From Adiantum capillus-veneris (Eukaryota; Streptophyta; Polypodiopsida; Polypodiales; Pteridaceae): 64,000 nucleotides of DNA. The stretch covers positions 110,017,977-110,081,976 of the forward strand of contig CM043949.1 in the NCBI GenBank assembly GCA_014529385.2, read 5' to 3'. Below, piece after piece: positions 35,987 through 47,060 of this stretch (position 1 is its first letter; the number at the start of each line of letters is the position of its first letter). The notes beneath the pieces were generated by a model, which saw only the letters and a program-made list of their open reading frames with translations, made no database searches and was not told the DNA's origin. The translations under genes were made by a program, and so were the position numbers.

Positions 35987-38611
35987 CTACCCTACACCTA
36001 ACTGCTTGCGAAAGTGCGCAAAGTTCTCTGAGGGAAGTCCTTTTGTAAGTAGATCAGTAGGATTTTCTGTGGTGTGAACTTTGACAAGCTGAATTTGCTT
36101 ATCCTTGAGCATTTCCCTGATGAAATGATACTTCACATCCACATGCTTTGTCTTTGAGTGATAAACTGGATTGCGAGCCAATTGTATAGCACTCTGACTA
36201 TCACAATATAACACAGGCATCTCTTCTTTGATTCCCAAATCTGTTACTAGTCGATTAATCCAAATTGATTCTTTGCATGCCTCTGATGCTGCAACATATT
36301 CAGCCTCTGTAGTAGGCTGAGTAACACAATCTTGTAATCTAGAACGCCATGATACTGCTCCACCAGCCAATGTAAAGACATACCCTGACGTAGACCTTCG
36401 GTTGTCTAAGTCACCTGCATAATCCGAGTCTGTAAAACCCTTTACACTTAGCTCCTGACTCCCATAGCATATACGCATACTCTTTGTAGCTTTCAGGTAT
36501 CTCAATATTCCTTTCACTGCCTCCCAATGTTTCATGCCTGGGTTTGACATGTATCGACTTACTACTCTCACTGCAAATGCAATGTATGGGCGACTAGCAA
36601 TCATTGCATACATCAAACTACCCACTGCAGAAGCATATGGAATCTTATCCATTTCAGCCTGTTCTTCCTCAGACACACGACAATCTTGTTTGCTAAGTTT
36701 CACATATGGTGGCAATGGAACACTCAATGCCTTTCCCTTCTCCATATTGAAACGTTGCAAAACCTTGTCAATATACTCTGTTTGAGATAACCAAATCAAC
36801 TTCTTTGATCTGTCTCTCTCAATGCGCATACCAAGTATATGACTTGCCTCACCCATGTCTTTCATGTCAAACGATTTTGCCATCTTTGACTTCAAAGCTG
36901 AAATTTCTTCCAAGTGCTTGCCAGAAATCAACAAGTCATCCACATACAAAATAAGGATCAGCCAACTGCCATCCTTAGCCTTCTTTGTATATAGACAATG
37001 ATCGAACTCACTACTTTTGTAGCCTTGAGAAAGCATAAACTTGTGGAACTTATGGTACCATGCCCTCGGTGATTGTTTTAAGCCATAAAGACTCTTTAAC
37101 AACTGGCATACCAAATCTTCCTTGCCTTTCTCAACAAACCCTTCTAGCTGCTTCATGTAAATTTCCACATCTAAATCACCATGCAAGAACGCTGTCTTGA
37201 CATCCATTTGGTGCAACACCAAATCTAATATGGCAACCAATGCAAGAAAGCATCTCAATGTAGTCATCTTGACCATCGGAGAGAAAACTTCATCAAAGTC
37301 AATGCCTTGTTCTTGCTTAAAGCCCTTGGCAACAAGCCTTGCTTTGTACTTTGGCTGACTATCATGAGCGGTGATCTTATACCTGTAAACCCATTTACAA
37401 GGTAGATCCTTTTTGCCATGTGGTACTTTAACTAGCTTCCATGTCTGGTTTTTATGCAGAGCTATCATCTTTGACTGCATGGCCAATTGCCAATTCCCAG
37501 AGTCCTTCATTTGCACTGCTTCCTTGTAACATGAAGGCTCATTGCAATCAGTCAACATGACATAGTTCATAGATGGAACAAACCTATCAGGAGGTCGCGT
37601 GATACGTCCAGACCTATGCACAACAGGTGGCTCAGACTCAGCCACAACCTCTGGTTCCAATCTATCCTGTCCTTGCTCCTCTTGAGCCCTGACATTTTGT
37701 CTTGCACGTGCAGGTCCATCTTCTTGGAAGACAACTCTTCTAATCTCCTCAACCCTCTCTGGTTTAGAATGATATTTGGATTCATTAAAGTGAACATCAT
37801 TGCTGCGGATAACCTTTCTGGATTCGGGATCCCAAAGTCTGTACCCCATCTCACCAGAATTACCATAGCCTAGAAAGATGCACTTTCTACTCTTTGGCTC
37901 AAGTTTGTTCCTAAATTCCTTTGGAACGTGAGTATATGCCTCACAGCCAAAGACTCTGAGATGCTTGTATGAGGGCATTTTGCCTGACCATACCATCTCT
38001 GGCACTGAATCCTTCTGCAAAACCTTGCTAGGAGATCTATTTACAAGATGAACAGCTGTTGATACAGCTTCAGCCCAAAACCCATGTGGAAGCTGTGCAT
38101 TAGACAACATACTTCTGACCTTCTCTTGTATGGTCCTATTCATCCTCTCAGCAACACCATTTTGAGGAGAATTGTAAGGAGCAGTAAGTTCATGTTTTAT
38201 ACCTTTTGACTCACAAAAGTCCTGAAAGGCCTTTGAAACATACTCTCCACCATTGTCAGTGCGTAAGCATTTAAGCTTCTTGCCACTCTGATTCTCCACA
38301 AGTGTCACAAACGTTTTGAAAACACTAAACGCTTCATCCTTGTGCTTGAGAAAGTAAACCCATACTTTTCTCGAGTAATCATCTAAAAATGTCATAAAGT
38401 AAGAAGCTCCCCCTAGAGATAGGTTAGGCATAGGTCCACACAAATCACTATGAACAAGTGCCAACTGTGTATCTCTTCTACTGCTTCTATGCTTATGTGG
38501 CTGTTGTGTTTGCTTGCCATACAGACAATGTTCACAGAATTCAAAATCATTAAATGAAAAGCCAGGCAAATAACCAGAACGAGACAAGATTTCCATTCTC
38601 TTCTTGGACAT
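35987..38611 (-). CDS. copia pol region: integrase, reverse transcriptase, RNase H
   Basis: 874 residues. The N-terminal end holds the second half of the integrase zinc finger (CEHCLYGKQ). The integrase core follows, with HSDLCGPM, FLDDYSRKVWVYF, TDNGGEY and NSPQNGVAERMNRT. Reverse transcriptase shows KYKARLVAKGFKQ, DVKTAFLHG and the catalytic YVDDLLI (about 36925-36950). RNase H shows GFTDSDYAGD, TTEAEY, LYCDSQSAIQLA and KHVDVKYHFIRE. The order integrase before reverse transcriptase defines Ty1/copia. It overlaps the gag-side frame at 38413-38611. Copia elements normally encode one polyprotein. Confidence 0.93.
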   Translation of the reverse strand: MSKKRMEILSRSGYLPGFSFNDFEFCEHCLYGKQTQQPHKHRSSRRDTQLALVHSDLCGPMPNLSLGGASYFMTFLDDYSRKVWVYFLKHKDEAFSVFKTFVTLVENQSGKKLKCLRTDNGGEYVSKAFQDFCESKGIKHELTAPYNSPQNGVAERMNRTIQEKVRSMLSNAQLPHGFWAEAVSTAVHLVNRSPSKVLQKDSVPEMVWSGKMPSYKHLRVFGCEAYTHVPKEFRNKLEPKSRKCIFLGYGNSGEMGYRLWDPESRKVIRSNDVHFNESKYHSKPERVEEIRRVVFQEDGPARARQNVRAQEEQGQDRLEPEVVAESEPPVVHRSGRITRPPDRFVPSMNYVMLTDCNEPSCYKEAVQMKDSGNWQLAMQSKMIALHKNQTWKLVKVPHGKKDLPCKWVYRYKITAHDSQPKYKARLVAKGFKQEQGIDFDEVFSPMVKMTTLRCFLALVAILDLVLHQMDVKTAFLHGDLDVEIYMKQLEGFVEKGKEDLVCQLLKSLYGLKQSPRAWYHKFHKFMLSQGYKSSEFDHCLYTKKAKDGSWLILILYVDDLLISGKHLEEISALKSKMAKSFDMKDMGEASHILGMRIERDRSKKLIWLSQTEYIDKVLQRFNMEKGKALSVPLPPYVKLSKQDCRVSEEEQAEMDKIPYASAVGSLMYAMIASRPYIAFAVRVVSRYMSNPGMKHWEAVKGILRYLKATKSMRICYGSQELSVKGFTDSDYAGDLDNRRSTSGYVFTLAGGAVSWRSRLQDCVTQPTTEAEYVAASEACKESIWINRLVTDLGIKEEMPVLYCDSQSAIQLARNPVYHSKTKHVDVKYHFIREMLKDKQIQLVKVHTTENPTDLLTKGLPSENFAHFRKQLGVG

Positions 38612-39957
38612 ATGCTATGCCACAAAGAAACGTTCGGCTGCTCGGTTACATTGATTACATTTTTAGAGACATTTGATACATAAATCATGTAAAGTCCTCC
38701 AGACTTTACTCCATGTGCTACTGTCATAGAACCCTTGGATATCTTCCACATGTTCTGTCCAAAAGTGGTGATGTAGCCAGCATCATCTAGTAAACCTGTG
38801 CTGATCAAGCTCTTTGTAATTGCGGGAACATGTCTCACATTCTTCAGCGTGAAAGAAGAACCATTCTGAAACTTCAATCGAACATCTCCAACACCTAAGA
38901 TCTCACATGTCTGCCCATTGCCTAGCCGAACATGATCTTTAGTGGTCACATAAGAGGTAAACCACTCCTTGTTTGGAGACACATGAAGTGATGTCCCTGA
39001 GTCTATAATCCAGTCACTCAGTGCATTTCCATTAGATGCTGTAAGAAGAGCTGAGTCCATTGTATTCTTCAAGAAGTAGATGTCTCCTGACACTAGACTG
39101 TCATCCTCTGCAACAGTGTTTGTCACATTTATTTCTTGAATCTTCACTGAGGACTTGTTCTTCTCACCATGGTCTTCAGCTTTCTCTTTGACTTTTTTTG
39201 CTTTCCATTCTCTGCAGTCTCTTTTCATGTGACCCTTCTTGCCACAATGGTAGCATTCTATGTCACTCTTGCCTTTAGCACTGCGGGACTTGCTACGAGA
39301 CTGATTCCTCTTTCCACCTTTGTACTTTTCTTTGGTCCTTCCCCTGACAACTAAGGTTGTTCCTTTGCCTTTGTCCATTGTCTTTCTATTGGTTTCTTCA
39401 GTAAGCAGACTTCCTTCTACACCTGCTATGTTCAAACCATCTGGAGGTGCATAATTACTCAAAGCTGTGCGAAAAGTGTCCCAACTTTCCGGCAATGTGA
39501 TCAACAGGAACATAGCTCTAACAGGTTCATCAAACTTGACACCTTGAGCTGACAACTGACTGTAGATGGTGTTGAATTCATTTAGATGATTGGACATAGG
39601 AGTCCCTTCTTTCATCTTCAAGTCAAAAAGCTTCTTAAGCCAGTATACCTGTGAAGCTGCACTCTGCTTCTCATAAAGATCACTCAGCTTTGTCCAGGCT
39701 TGATAAGCCGACATCTCGTCGGCTACATTGAAGTAAACGCTTTCTGCCAAAGTCAGCATAATGGTAGAAAGTGCCAATTCATCCATTTCGCTCCATTCAT
39801 CTTCGTCCATATCTTCTGGTTTTATCCCCTTGAACTTTATAGGTTTTATCTGCTTCTTTTGTACCAACATGTGCCAAATCTGCTTCTTCCACAATGGGAA
39901 ATTGGTTCCATCCAGCTTCTTGATATTGTAAAGAGCAGTGTCCTGTGATCCAGCCAT
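38413..39957 (-). CDS. copia gag and protease region
   Basis: 514 residues starting MAGSQDTALYNIKKLDGTNF, with the usual copia gag (W-x-x-L-x-x-x-Y, YWLKKLFDLKM, FLLITLPESW), a basic stretch, one CCHC zinc knuckle (CYHCGKKGHMKRDC, near 39210-39260), and the aspartic protease motif IDSGTSLHVSP (near 38985-39010). It continues into the GAG pre-integrase region. The ATG lies ~1050 bases inside the 5' LTR after a non-coding leader. Confidence 0.92.
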   Translation of the reverse strand: MAGSQDTALYNIKKLDGTNFPLWKKQIWHMLVQKKQIKPIKFKGIKPEDMDEDEWSEMDELALSTIMLTLAESVYFNVADEMSAYQAWTKLSDLYEKQSAASQVYWLKKLFDLKMKEGTPMSNHLNEFNTIYSQLSAQGVKFDEPVRAMFLLITLPESWDTFRTALSNYAPPDGLNIAGVEGSLLTEETNRKTMDKGKGTTLVVRGRTKEKYKGGKRNQSRSKSRSAKGKSDIECYHCGKKGHMKRDCREWKAKKVKEKAEDHGEKNKSSVKIQEINVTNTVAEDDSLVSGDIYFLKNTMDSALLTASNGNALSDWIIDSGTSLHVSPNKEWFTSYVTTKDHVRLGNGQTCEILGVGDVRLKFQNGSSFTLKNVRHVPAITKSLISTGLLDDAGYITTFGQNMWKISKGSMTVAHGVKSGGLYMIYVSNVSKNVINVTEQPNVSLWHSICPRREWKSCLVLVICLAFHLMILNSVNIVCMASKHNSHISIEAVEEIHSWHLFIVICVDLCLTYL

Positions 39958-40997
39958 AGCTACGCTTCACAGTAGTTTACTTTCCTGGGAAAAATTCGGC
40001 AGAGTTTCCCCTGTAAACTGACCTCTGAACCAATATCAACCTGTCAAATGAACCAAGGAAGCTTCAAATTCTGCATAAATTTCGGCAGATTCTCCTTTGT
40101 AAAATGGCTCTGGTGTACTAAAACACAGACCAAAAATAGCTCAAAAAACCACTGTCTCTCTAACATTGTAAGCTGTGGGTAAACCTGTTCTGCACCTGTA
40201 CTGTCTCTCATTGTCCTGTCACTGTCCTATAAGCATAGACTACGACAATGCCTCAACGGCAGTAAAGCAAAGATGCAATCCCAATTGTCTAACTCACAAT
40301 CAATACATCCTAGCTGCCTATCTAAGGGTGCTCGAGGGATCGCTCCAAGACCTGTATCACCGAAAGGATCTCAACATTCGAGAATCCCCAAGCTCAATAA
40401 AACCTCACTCGACCCTCAACAAAGGCTGCAGTAAATCTGACAGTACATAGACTTCCCACAAAATCATACATCCACAAATTTTCCACTATATGTTGTAACC
40501 GCTGCTGCGGTTTTTTGCTGCGTGACTCACAGCCAGCAAACCCTCAACAGACATACATTATCTCTGACAATACATCCCATGTGGAAGTACCTGCAATGTC
40601 AGGATGAAATCTGGAATATAAAGCAGCAAACACAAGCTACCTGATAAACTAGTGGATGTCGCCTACAGTCTGTGTGTAGATGCGCCCGTGTCGTATGTGA
40701 CACGCCTCCAAGAACTATGAGCCGTCCTTCGATGTGTAGACAAGCACAAATCAGCACTCTGGGAGTGCCGATATCCTCAGCACCTGCAGTCATAGGCTGA
40801 AACCCCAAATTTGCAGAGTCAGATCTGCACCCGCCGAGACCACGTAGTCGAAAATGGCCTGCACAGAACTCTGTCGAAGCCGAACGGTGGCTGAGATGAC
40901 CTCAGAATTTGGGTTCGTGTCTTTGCCTGTCAAATTTCACTCCAGTCTGAGCTGGTGACTCTAGCCTCCTGCAGTGCTGCCCCAAGCCTCGATCTGA

Positions 40998-41009
40998 GCT
41001 CTGATACCA
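40998..41009 (-). other. Primer binding site of the copia element, initiator tRNA-Met
   Basis: The complement of GCTCTGATACCA is TGGTATCAGAGC, two bases from the LTR edge. Confidence 0.92.
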
Positions 41010-41011
41010 GT

Positions 41012-41205
41012 TGAAGGAGTACGAGCGGAAGTGTGACGCGAGAGAGAGAGTGCGAGAAGAAGAGCACGACGATATGGTGAACTCGCTCTACTGTAATGTG
41101 TAGAGCATAGTGAGTTCTTATTAGGTTTTTACAAAAGAATATGTGTACATACCTAGCGGCCCGCCCACTTACCTGGGCGACCACATTGGGCTTTATACCC
41201 CAACA
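41012..41205 (-). repeat. 5' LTR of the copia element (194 bp)
   Basis: Same ends as the 3' LTR; followed outside by AAAGG at 41206-41210. Confidence 0.95.
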
Positions 41206-41553
41206 AAAGGCCCTATTCCACTTCTCAAAGTTCTTTTATTTCCCACAAGCAATGATTTCCTCTCTCATTTCTTTTATTATCTTTGTGAATCTAGCTTTTT
41301 CCATGGTGTTTTTGAAGACCTGATAGTTCCTAGCCTTACAAAGCTATTTGAAGTAATAGAATCTAACAATTTATGTTACAATAAGCATCACATGGCTCTT
41401 AAACACCTTTCCTATCAGGAAGAGATCATTCTTGAAGAAACCTATCTTCTAGGTCTTTTGAATCCATTTGCAAATCTTCCCCACAAGGATGCAGGTTCTC
41501 AAGCGCTCCTTGAAAAGGTGAGGGAGGCCTTCACTAGCAATTTTTCATTGTGA
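41206..41553 (+). pseudogene. Unidentified open frame interrupted by the copia element, downstream part
   Basis: From the target duplication the frame reads KGPIPLLKVLLFPTSNDF and stays open for about 115 codons to TGA at 41551, ending EKVREAFTSNFSL. Composition is protein-like (mixed Leu, Glu, Phe, no low-complexity runs) and the phase agrees with the open frame before the insertion (35640-35703). No known family was recognised and no WD, kinase, PPR or other motif is visible. It may be a host gene exon or an unrelated repeat frame. Confidence 0.35.
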
Positions 41554-41926
41554 GCATCTATCCAGGCCAATACCCTTGGCTAGGGCCTTCACCTCATTCT
41601 ATACGGCTCCCCTCAATACCTTCTATAAAAAGACCTTCATACCATGCGGCCATTGTGGGCATCTAATGTTTCATTGTGGCATCTGATGTTCTTTACAATA
41701 ACCTCCCATCTTTCCTTTGGCCAGTGTCTCCCCACTTCATGTTTAAAGGGAGAGTCAATGTGACAAAGCCATAAGGGTGTGATATGCTTCTTTGGTTTGT
41801 GGTTTCAAAAAATGTATGTTCTTAGGCTACACCCATGCTTTCCATTCAAACTTAGACTCACAAGTTGGCAATAGCACCAACTATCAAGCCATTCAAGGAC
41901 TCTATTGATCAACAAATTTTTAATCC

Positions 41927-41990
<64 letters not shown>

Positions 41991-44729
41991 GAGAGAGAGC
42001 GTGAGAGAATGTAGACTCAAAACATGATTAACTTGATTAATCATAAAGTAGCAAGATGCATCCAATGATAATATTGAAGGTGTATAGCTGTAGGAAAGTG
42101 TGTACAAGAGTTTGGTACTTAAATAGTAGCTCATATGGGCTAGATGGACCTCTCAAGATTCATAGAGGTGCCTTTTCCCAAGGGTCAAGGGGAAACTCTC
42201 CAAAGGTCAAGAGTGGCTCCATAAAATGTGGAAAAACCATGTTGATTGAGATGGCATTTGGACTCTTGTGCAATTCATCTGCCATAAGTCAGGTTGGTAG
42301 GTATGTGGTGGTTTAGTTCAAGCGTATGAGCTTTGACACCCCCAATATATACCTTTCTAGGAATATCATTTTCATTCATAGAGTGCGACATCTATCTTGA
42401 TCTCAAACACTGCCATGGAGATTCATTCTTGAGGCAAGATTCAAGAGTTTGAATGATGGCAAACCTCTCATGCTTGCTCTTGATCTTTCATGCAAATCTT
42501 TACAAATTTATCAGCTTCTCTGTAGCTTTTCACAAGGCAAGCAATGTGCAACTCTGGACATTGATCATTGGGATATTAAAAATATCTTAAAAATTGTTAT
42601 CTTGAAGGGCATTATAAGATGGTCATTTCCACCACAAGTCTTTCTATAACTTTTTCTCCTTCCGTACAGTATACGTAGGGAGACTTTGTTGTTGGGTCCA
42701 TTGGACAATTGGAGGCTTTTTATCATCTTAAGGTTGCCTACAAGATTCCATTTCACATTCAAATTTCCTCTCTTCTCAACATGCAATGTTATGCACTCAT
42801 TTATTTGCTGATTGATTATATCTAGAATAGATTTTTGGTTAAAGACCTAGTATCAGCAGTTGCAATCTTTCAATTGCACCTACATTGTAGCACAAAGCTC
42901 ATGTAAATGGAGAACATGGATGATAGATAATATGCCAAAATACATAGGTTTTTTTTGTCAAGGTTTTTATTAAGCACTCAAATCATAAGAGTCATTATTA
43001 CTCTCTCTAGCTTAATATCATGCAAGATTTCACATTCATCCATCTGTAAGTCAATTTTGTTACTCTTTCTAGATTAATATCATGCAAGATAACACATTCA
43101 TCAATATTAAAGCCAAAAATTAAACTTTCTTTCACACTCCTCAATGTCAAACCATAAAGCTCAACCATCCTCGCAAGAGCTCAAGGTCCATGAATGTATC
43201 AGTGTACTAATCATACAAAATCTTACCCTTGTCACTTGAGTGTTCTTCCTTAATATGAAAAGGCGATCCAATGAAATCATCTTTAGTGTTATTTAGCTAT
43301 TGAAAATGCATGTAGACACTAGCAAGATTTGGCAATAGCTTTTGCATTGTCACCAAGAACTGGCCTCACTTTCCTTTGTAGCCCAGCAAATGCCCATTGT
43401 ATCCATGCTTTCTTGGACTAAAAGTGTAGGGATGCAGTGCTTAACCACAAATTCACTAACCATACCTTTGCACAACCTTGAAGAGGTCCTTGGCCATTCT
43501 TGAGGAAACCAAAGGCTTTAGTTGCAGGGCCAGGTTTGTAATAGGGTTGATCTTCTACTAGCTCATATGAATAGCTTCAGTCAGGGTGTCATGTATCTTG
43601 GATCATTTTTTTGTGTTGTGAGCATGCCAACACAAGAGTTACTCTTCCCCCCCCCCCCCCCCGCAAATCTTGACTCTATGTCTATAGAGTTCTCATTGTT
43701 TGTATTTGCATTACCTTCCATTGAGTTTTTTAGAAGCCACACATGTACAAGCAAATAGAGGGCTTACATGAGGGGATAAAAATAACATCATCCAATGAGT
43801 TCTAAAGGTTTTATCTTCCCACAATAGCACCATAGCAACAACAAGAGCACCATGGAAAACAATGTGAAACTACACCTCTATATGTCTGAAAGTCATCCTA
43901 GTCTTCACATTCCATTTTATGTTGTTGATCCTTCCTCATACATTTTTGCAACCATCTTCATGCCAACTTATGATTGAAGATGATAAGGGTTCTATATTCA
44001 CAATGTATGAATAAATTAATTTAGCACTAATAATGCAAGAACCCATCCACGAATTGTGATGTGTTTGGTATTTTTGAATTGAATACGGTCATCGTGCAAT
44101 TAGGCCATTAGCAAGACTGCTACCCATTGGCATTCAATGAATTCATGGCCTTTTAATCCAACCAAGATGAAGGGAAAGGCACCAGGTTGAGCTTTTCATG
44201 TGGGTATGATACAATGAAGGTGTTGATGAGCATGAAGGGGAGCCTTATCGATCCACAAAATAAGATTGTTGCTTGGAATTGTTTTATACAGACCCATGCA
44301 CCTGGCATCATTTCACTTGCTCCGTCAATAAAACAAAAGTCATTCATCTGTAAGCTTCTTACCTCCTCTATCTTCTAAATTGACTTATTATCCATAAACA
44401 CATGATAATGATCTCATTCATGATGACACACCCTTTTCTTTGAGGTAAATCAAATTCATTTATATAGTGGTGTTTAAAAAATAGGGAACTCAAACATTAC
44501 AACTCTCTTAGCACAGAATCTCTTGAAATCTCCAAGCTTCACATGTTGCAAATCATATAAGCATATCACTTGTATCAACACTTTTAGTTCTACAATGTAG
44601 TTATGATTCTTATACTTAATGTAAGACTCATCATATATATAGTACCATTGGCAATTCATTGTAGTAGAAGAGGCTTGCTGGTTCTCCTGAGGAGTTTCCA
44701 TATCCATAGCTTGAAGATTATAATAAGTA
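41554..44729. other. Non-coding region, one long microsatellite
   Basis: (GA)n at 41931-42009. A ~65-bp imperfect tandem duplication (CTAGCTTAATATCATGCAAG and CTAGATTAATATCATGCAAG, at about 43017 and 43069). A run of 16 C at 43647-43662. Short frames at 42056-42316 and 44153-44378 are not recognisable. Confidence 0.5.
41931..42009. repeat. (GA)n microsatellite
   Basis: About 38 units with two single-base interruptions near the right end. Confidence 0.95.
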
Positions 44730-46065
44730 TTAACACTAGTTTGGTACTAAAAAAGGACACTTTCAGTGTCTTTTTTTAACAAATTTAGATTAAATTCTAC
44801 GTGCATCACAAAATATATTAAATAAAACCCTCTTGATATGCTTCAAGGTGTTAGCTAGAGGGACTTTTAGAAATATAACCTTGCACTTTAGAAGCTATCA
44901 TGATCAAGAACTATAATCATCAAATGGACCCCCGTAAGACTGCAATTGATGCTTTGAAAAAATTGACTTTATAAGCTCAAGAAAAAATGAAAAGATCTCA
45001 TAAAAAGTTTTACATGACTTTTTTGCAATTGTGCTATAGATAATTGCAAGTTTCATGAGCAAAAGAAATTACTTGAGAGTATATGAAATAATGCAAAGTT
45101 CTATGTGTTTGAGATGGTCATTTCAAGCATATCATTGTCTACAAAGAAAAAATATGTTTTGGATGTATTTGTGAGTTTTAGAAAGTGATACATTGCTTAT
45201 CCTCTCCATTGAGGACTCAAGGTGGCAAGTAGAAGTGCTTTCGTAAGAAAAAATTATCAGATAATTTCAAATATTCAAAAATGCATATAATAAAACATTG
45301 ATATTTTAATTCTTGAATCATAAGCATTCAAAACCTCAAATAAATTACAAATTTCCACGTAGATCATCTATATGTGTCAAAGTACATGGTACGGACACAA
45401 TTGGGACATCTAAAACCTTGTTCTCAATTTTAGTGTGCAGGACTCAAGATTTTCAAGAGTCTTGCACAACAAAAAAATCTAAGATAGAGTTCAAGCAATG
45501 AGATTCACCGAGCTAGGGAGCCAAAATAATATGTAGCTTCTTGGTTTCAGAATATGAAGTCATTTGTAGCTATCAAACTACACTAGAATAGACCCAATTC
45601 CATGAGAGAACCTTTGGAAGGCCAAAATTATACTCTTAATCGATATGCTCTTAGTCAGTATGTACTCAAGTCTAAAATTATGTCTATAACTTGAAAGTGT
45701 CATGGAAACTAGTCCTTTAAGGGCATTCCTTTGTTTTGTAACACTAAGTACTAGCACTTGGATTTTACAAACATAAAAAAGGTCATCTCTATAAAAAGAT
45801 ATAAGAATTTTATGATTTCTTTCGGCAAAACAACTTGAAATCTTAATAAAATTTACGACTTAAAACTTACCATAATTCTCTCCATAGGGCTTGTATTTTG
45901 ACATGGAGAAAATTCCAATGTTTTCTTTCCCTCATAACCAACCTACGATAGAAACAAGGTGTAAAAAACTTCTTTCTAGCTTGACAAATAAATTGCCAAA
46001 ACTTTGGTAGGAAAGTTGGACACTTTAGTGTCTCAAGATACTTAAGTTTCCAACTACAAGACTAA
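44730..46065 (+). repeat. ~1.3 kb dispersed repeat, copy B
   Basis: Aligns along its whole length with 7676-8975, in the same orientation. Left end ACACTAGTTTGGTACTAAAA, right end ACTACAAGACTAACAATTAA. The pair differ by many point changes and small indels, so both are old. The terminal inverted repeat is less well kept than in copy A. Confidence 0.65.
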
Positions 46066-46567
46066 CAATTAATGTGTGAAATAGCCAAGGCTAGAGATAA
46101 TGAATACATGAAGCTCCATTGTGCAAAAATGTCTATAGGATAGAGCGTGGGATGTTAGTGACACCATGTACGAAATGAATTTGAAGCTCAAGTTTCCCTC
46201 CGTGGCTAGGACCATGAGCCTATGAGCTGGTGTGAGGCTATAATTGGGGCCCACATTCAGAAGTAAAGCTACAAGAGAATGTGCTAGGTAGCTACAAGGA
46301 ACTAGCTCTTCAATGCACCAACATGGTGGCCCATGTCCATGGGTAGAAAATTTTTCTTCTTTACAACTTACTTCACACTTTTTGGAATTCAAAAATAGAG
46401 ATTTTAAGTAATAGAAGATACAAAAAGTGGTTTTTCCTACAAGGCCCTTCAAATGACCTCAAAATTTTGCTAATGAAATAGTGATATGGATTCTATAGAT
46501 AGAGATGTTTTCTTGCTGCATGCTCATACCTATCATGTCAGAGATGGCATAGTTTCTTGCTTTGTGC

Positions 46568-46643
<76 letters not shown>

Positions 46644-46648
46644 TATAT
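46568..46648. repeat. (CT)n(AT)n microsatellite
   Basis: CT units 46568-46588, then TA units to 46648. Confidence 0.95.
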
Positions 46649-46699
46649 TCCCCCAGCCAAAGGCCATGTGCCTTTTTGGCTCATTTCTCAAACCTCTAT

Positions 46700-47060
46700 C
46701 CCATGTCAATGACTTGCTCATTTTTAGCAAGTGATGGAAGGTGTGCTTCCTTTCTCCTCAACAAGGCCATCCTAAATAAGTTTGGGAGCAAAATGTGCAT
46801 TCTATATCCAACTTTTGGCCATTAGCAACAAGATGTAAAGTATGTGTTCATCTTGTATCCATCACTTGGCTATTCTTAAACAAGATGTGGAGGATGTGAT
46901 CATCTTTTATCTACCACTTGTTTATTTTTAACATGTCTATGAGAGCAATTTGCTTTAGGGATTCACCACTTGACCCTTCTAAATAAGCATTAGAATGGCA
47001 GTTCAATATGTATCCTAGATCCACCATTAGGCCACTTCATATAGGGTTTGGAATAGTGAA
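46700..47060. repeat. Degenerate ~55-bp tandem repeat, about seven units
   Basis: A core of the form 'CCACTTGGCCATTCTTAAAC', then AAGATGTGGAGGATG.. recurs at roughly 46700, 46761, 46818, 46868, 46919, 46972 and 47031, with heavy divergence between units. Confidence 0.6.

Larger units (their letters stand above)
35704..41205 (-). mobile_element. Ty1/copia LTR retrotransposon, nearly whole
   Basis: Two 194-bp LTRs (35704-35897 and 41012-41205) begin TGAAGGAGTACG and end ACCCCAACA or its one-base variant. A perfect 5-bp target duplication AAAGG lies outside (35699-35703 and 41206-41210). The primer site for initiator tRNA-Met is at 40998-41009 and a polypurine tract at 35898-35910. Gene order on the minus strand is gag (CCHC), protease, integrase, reverse transcriptase, RNase H, the copia order. 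The LTRs differ at 3 of 194 positions (~1.5%), so the insertion is recent on the scale of plant elements. Length is 5502 bp. It looks whole in parts, with about one break in the coding region. Confidence 0.95.
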
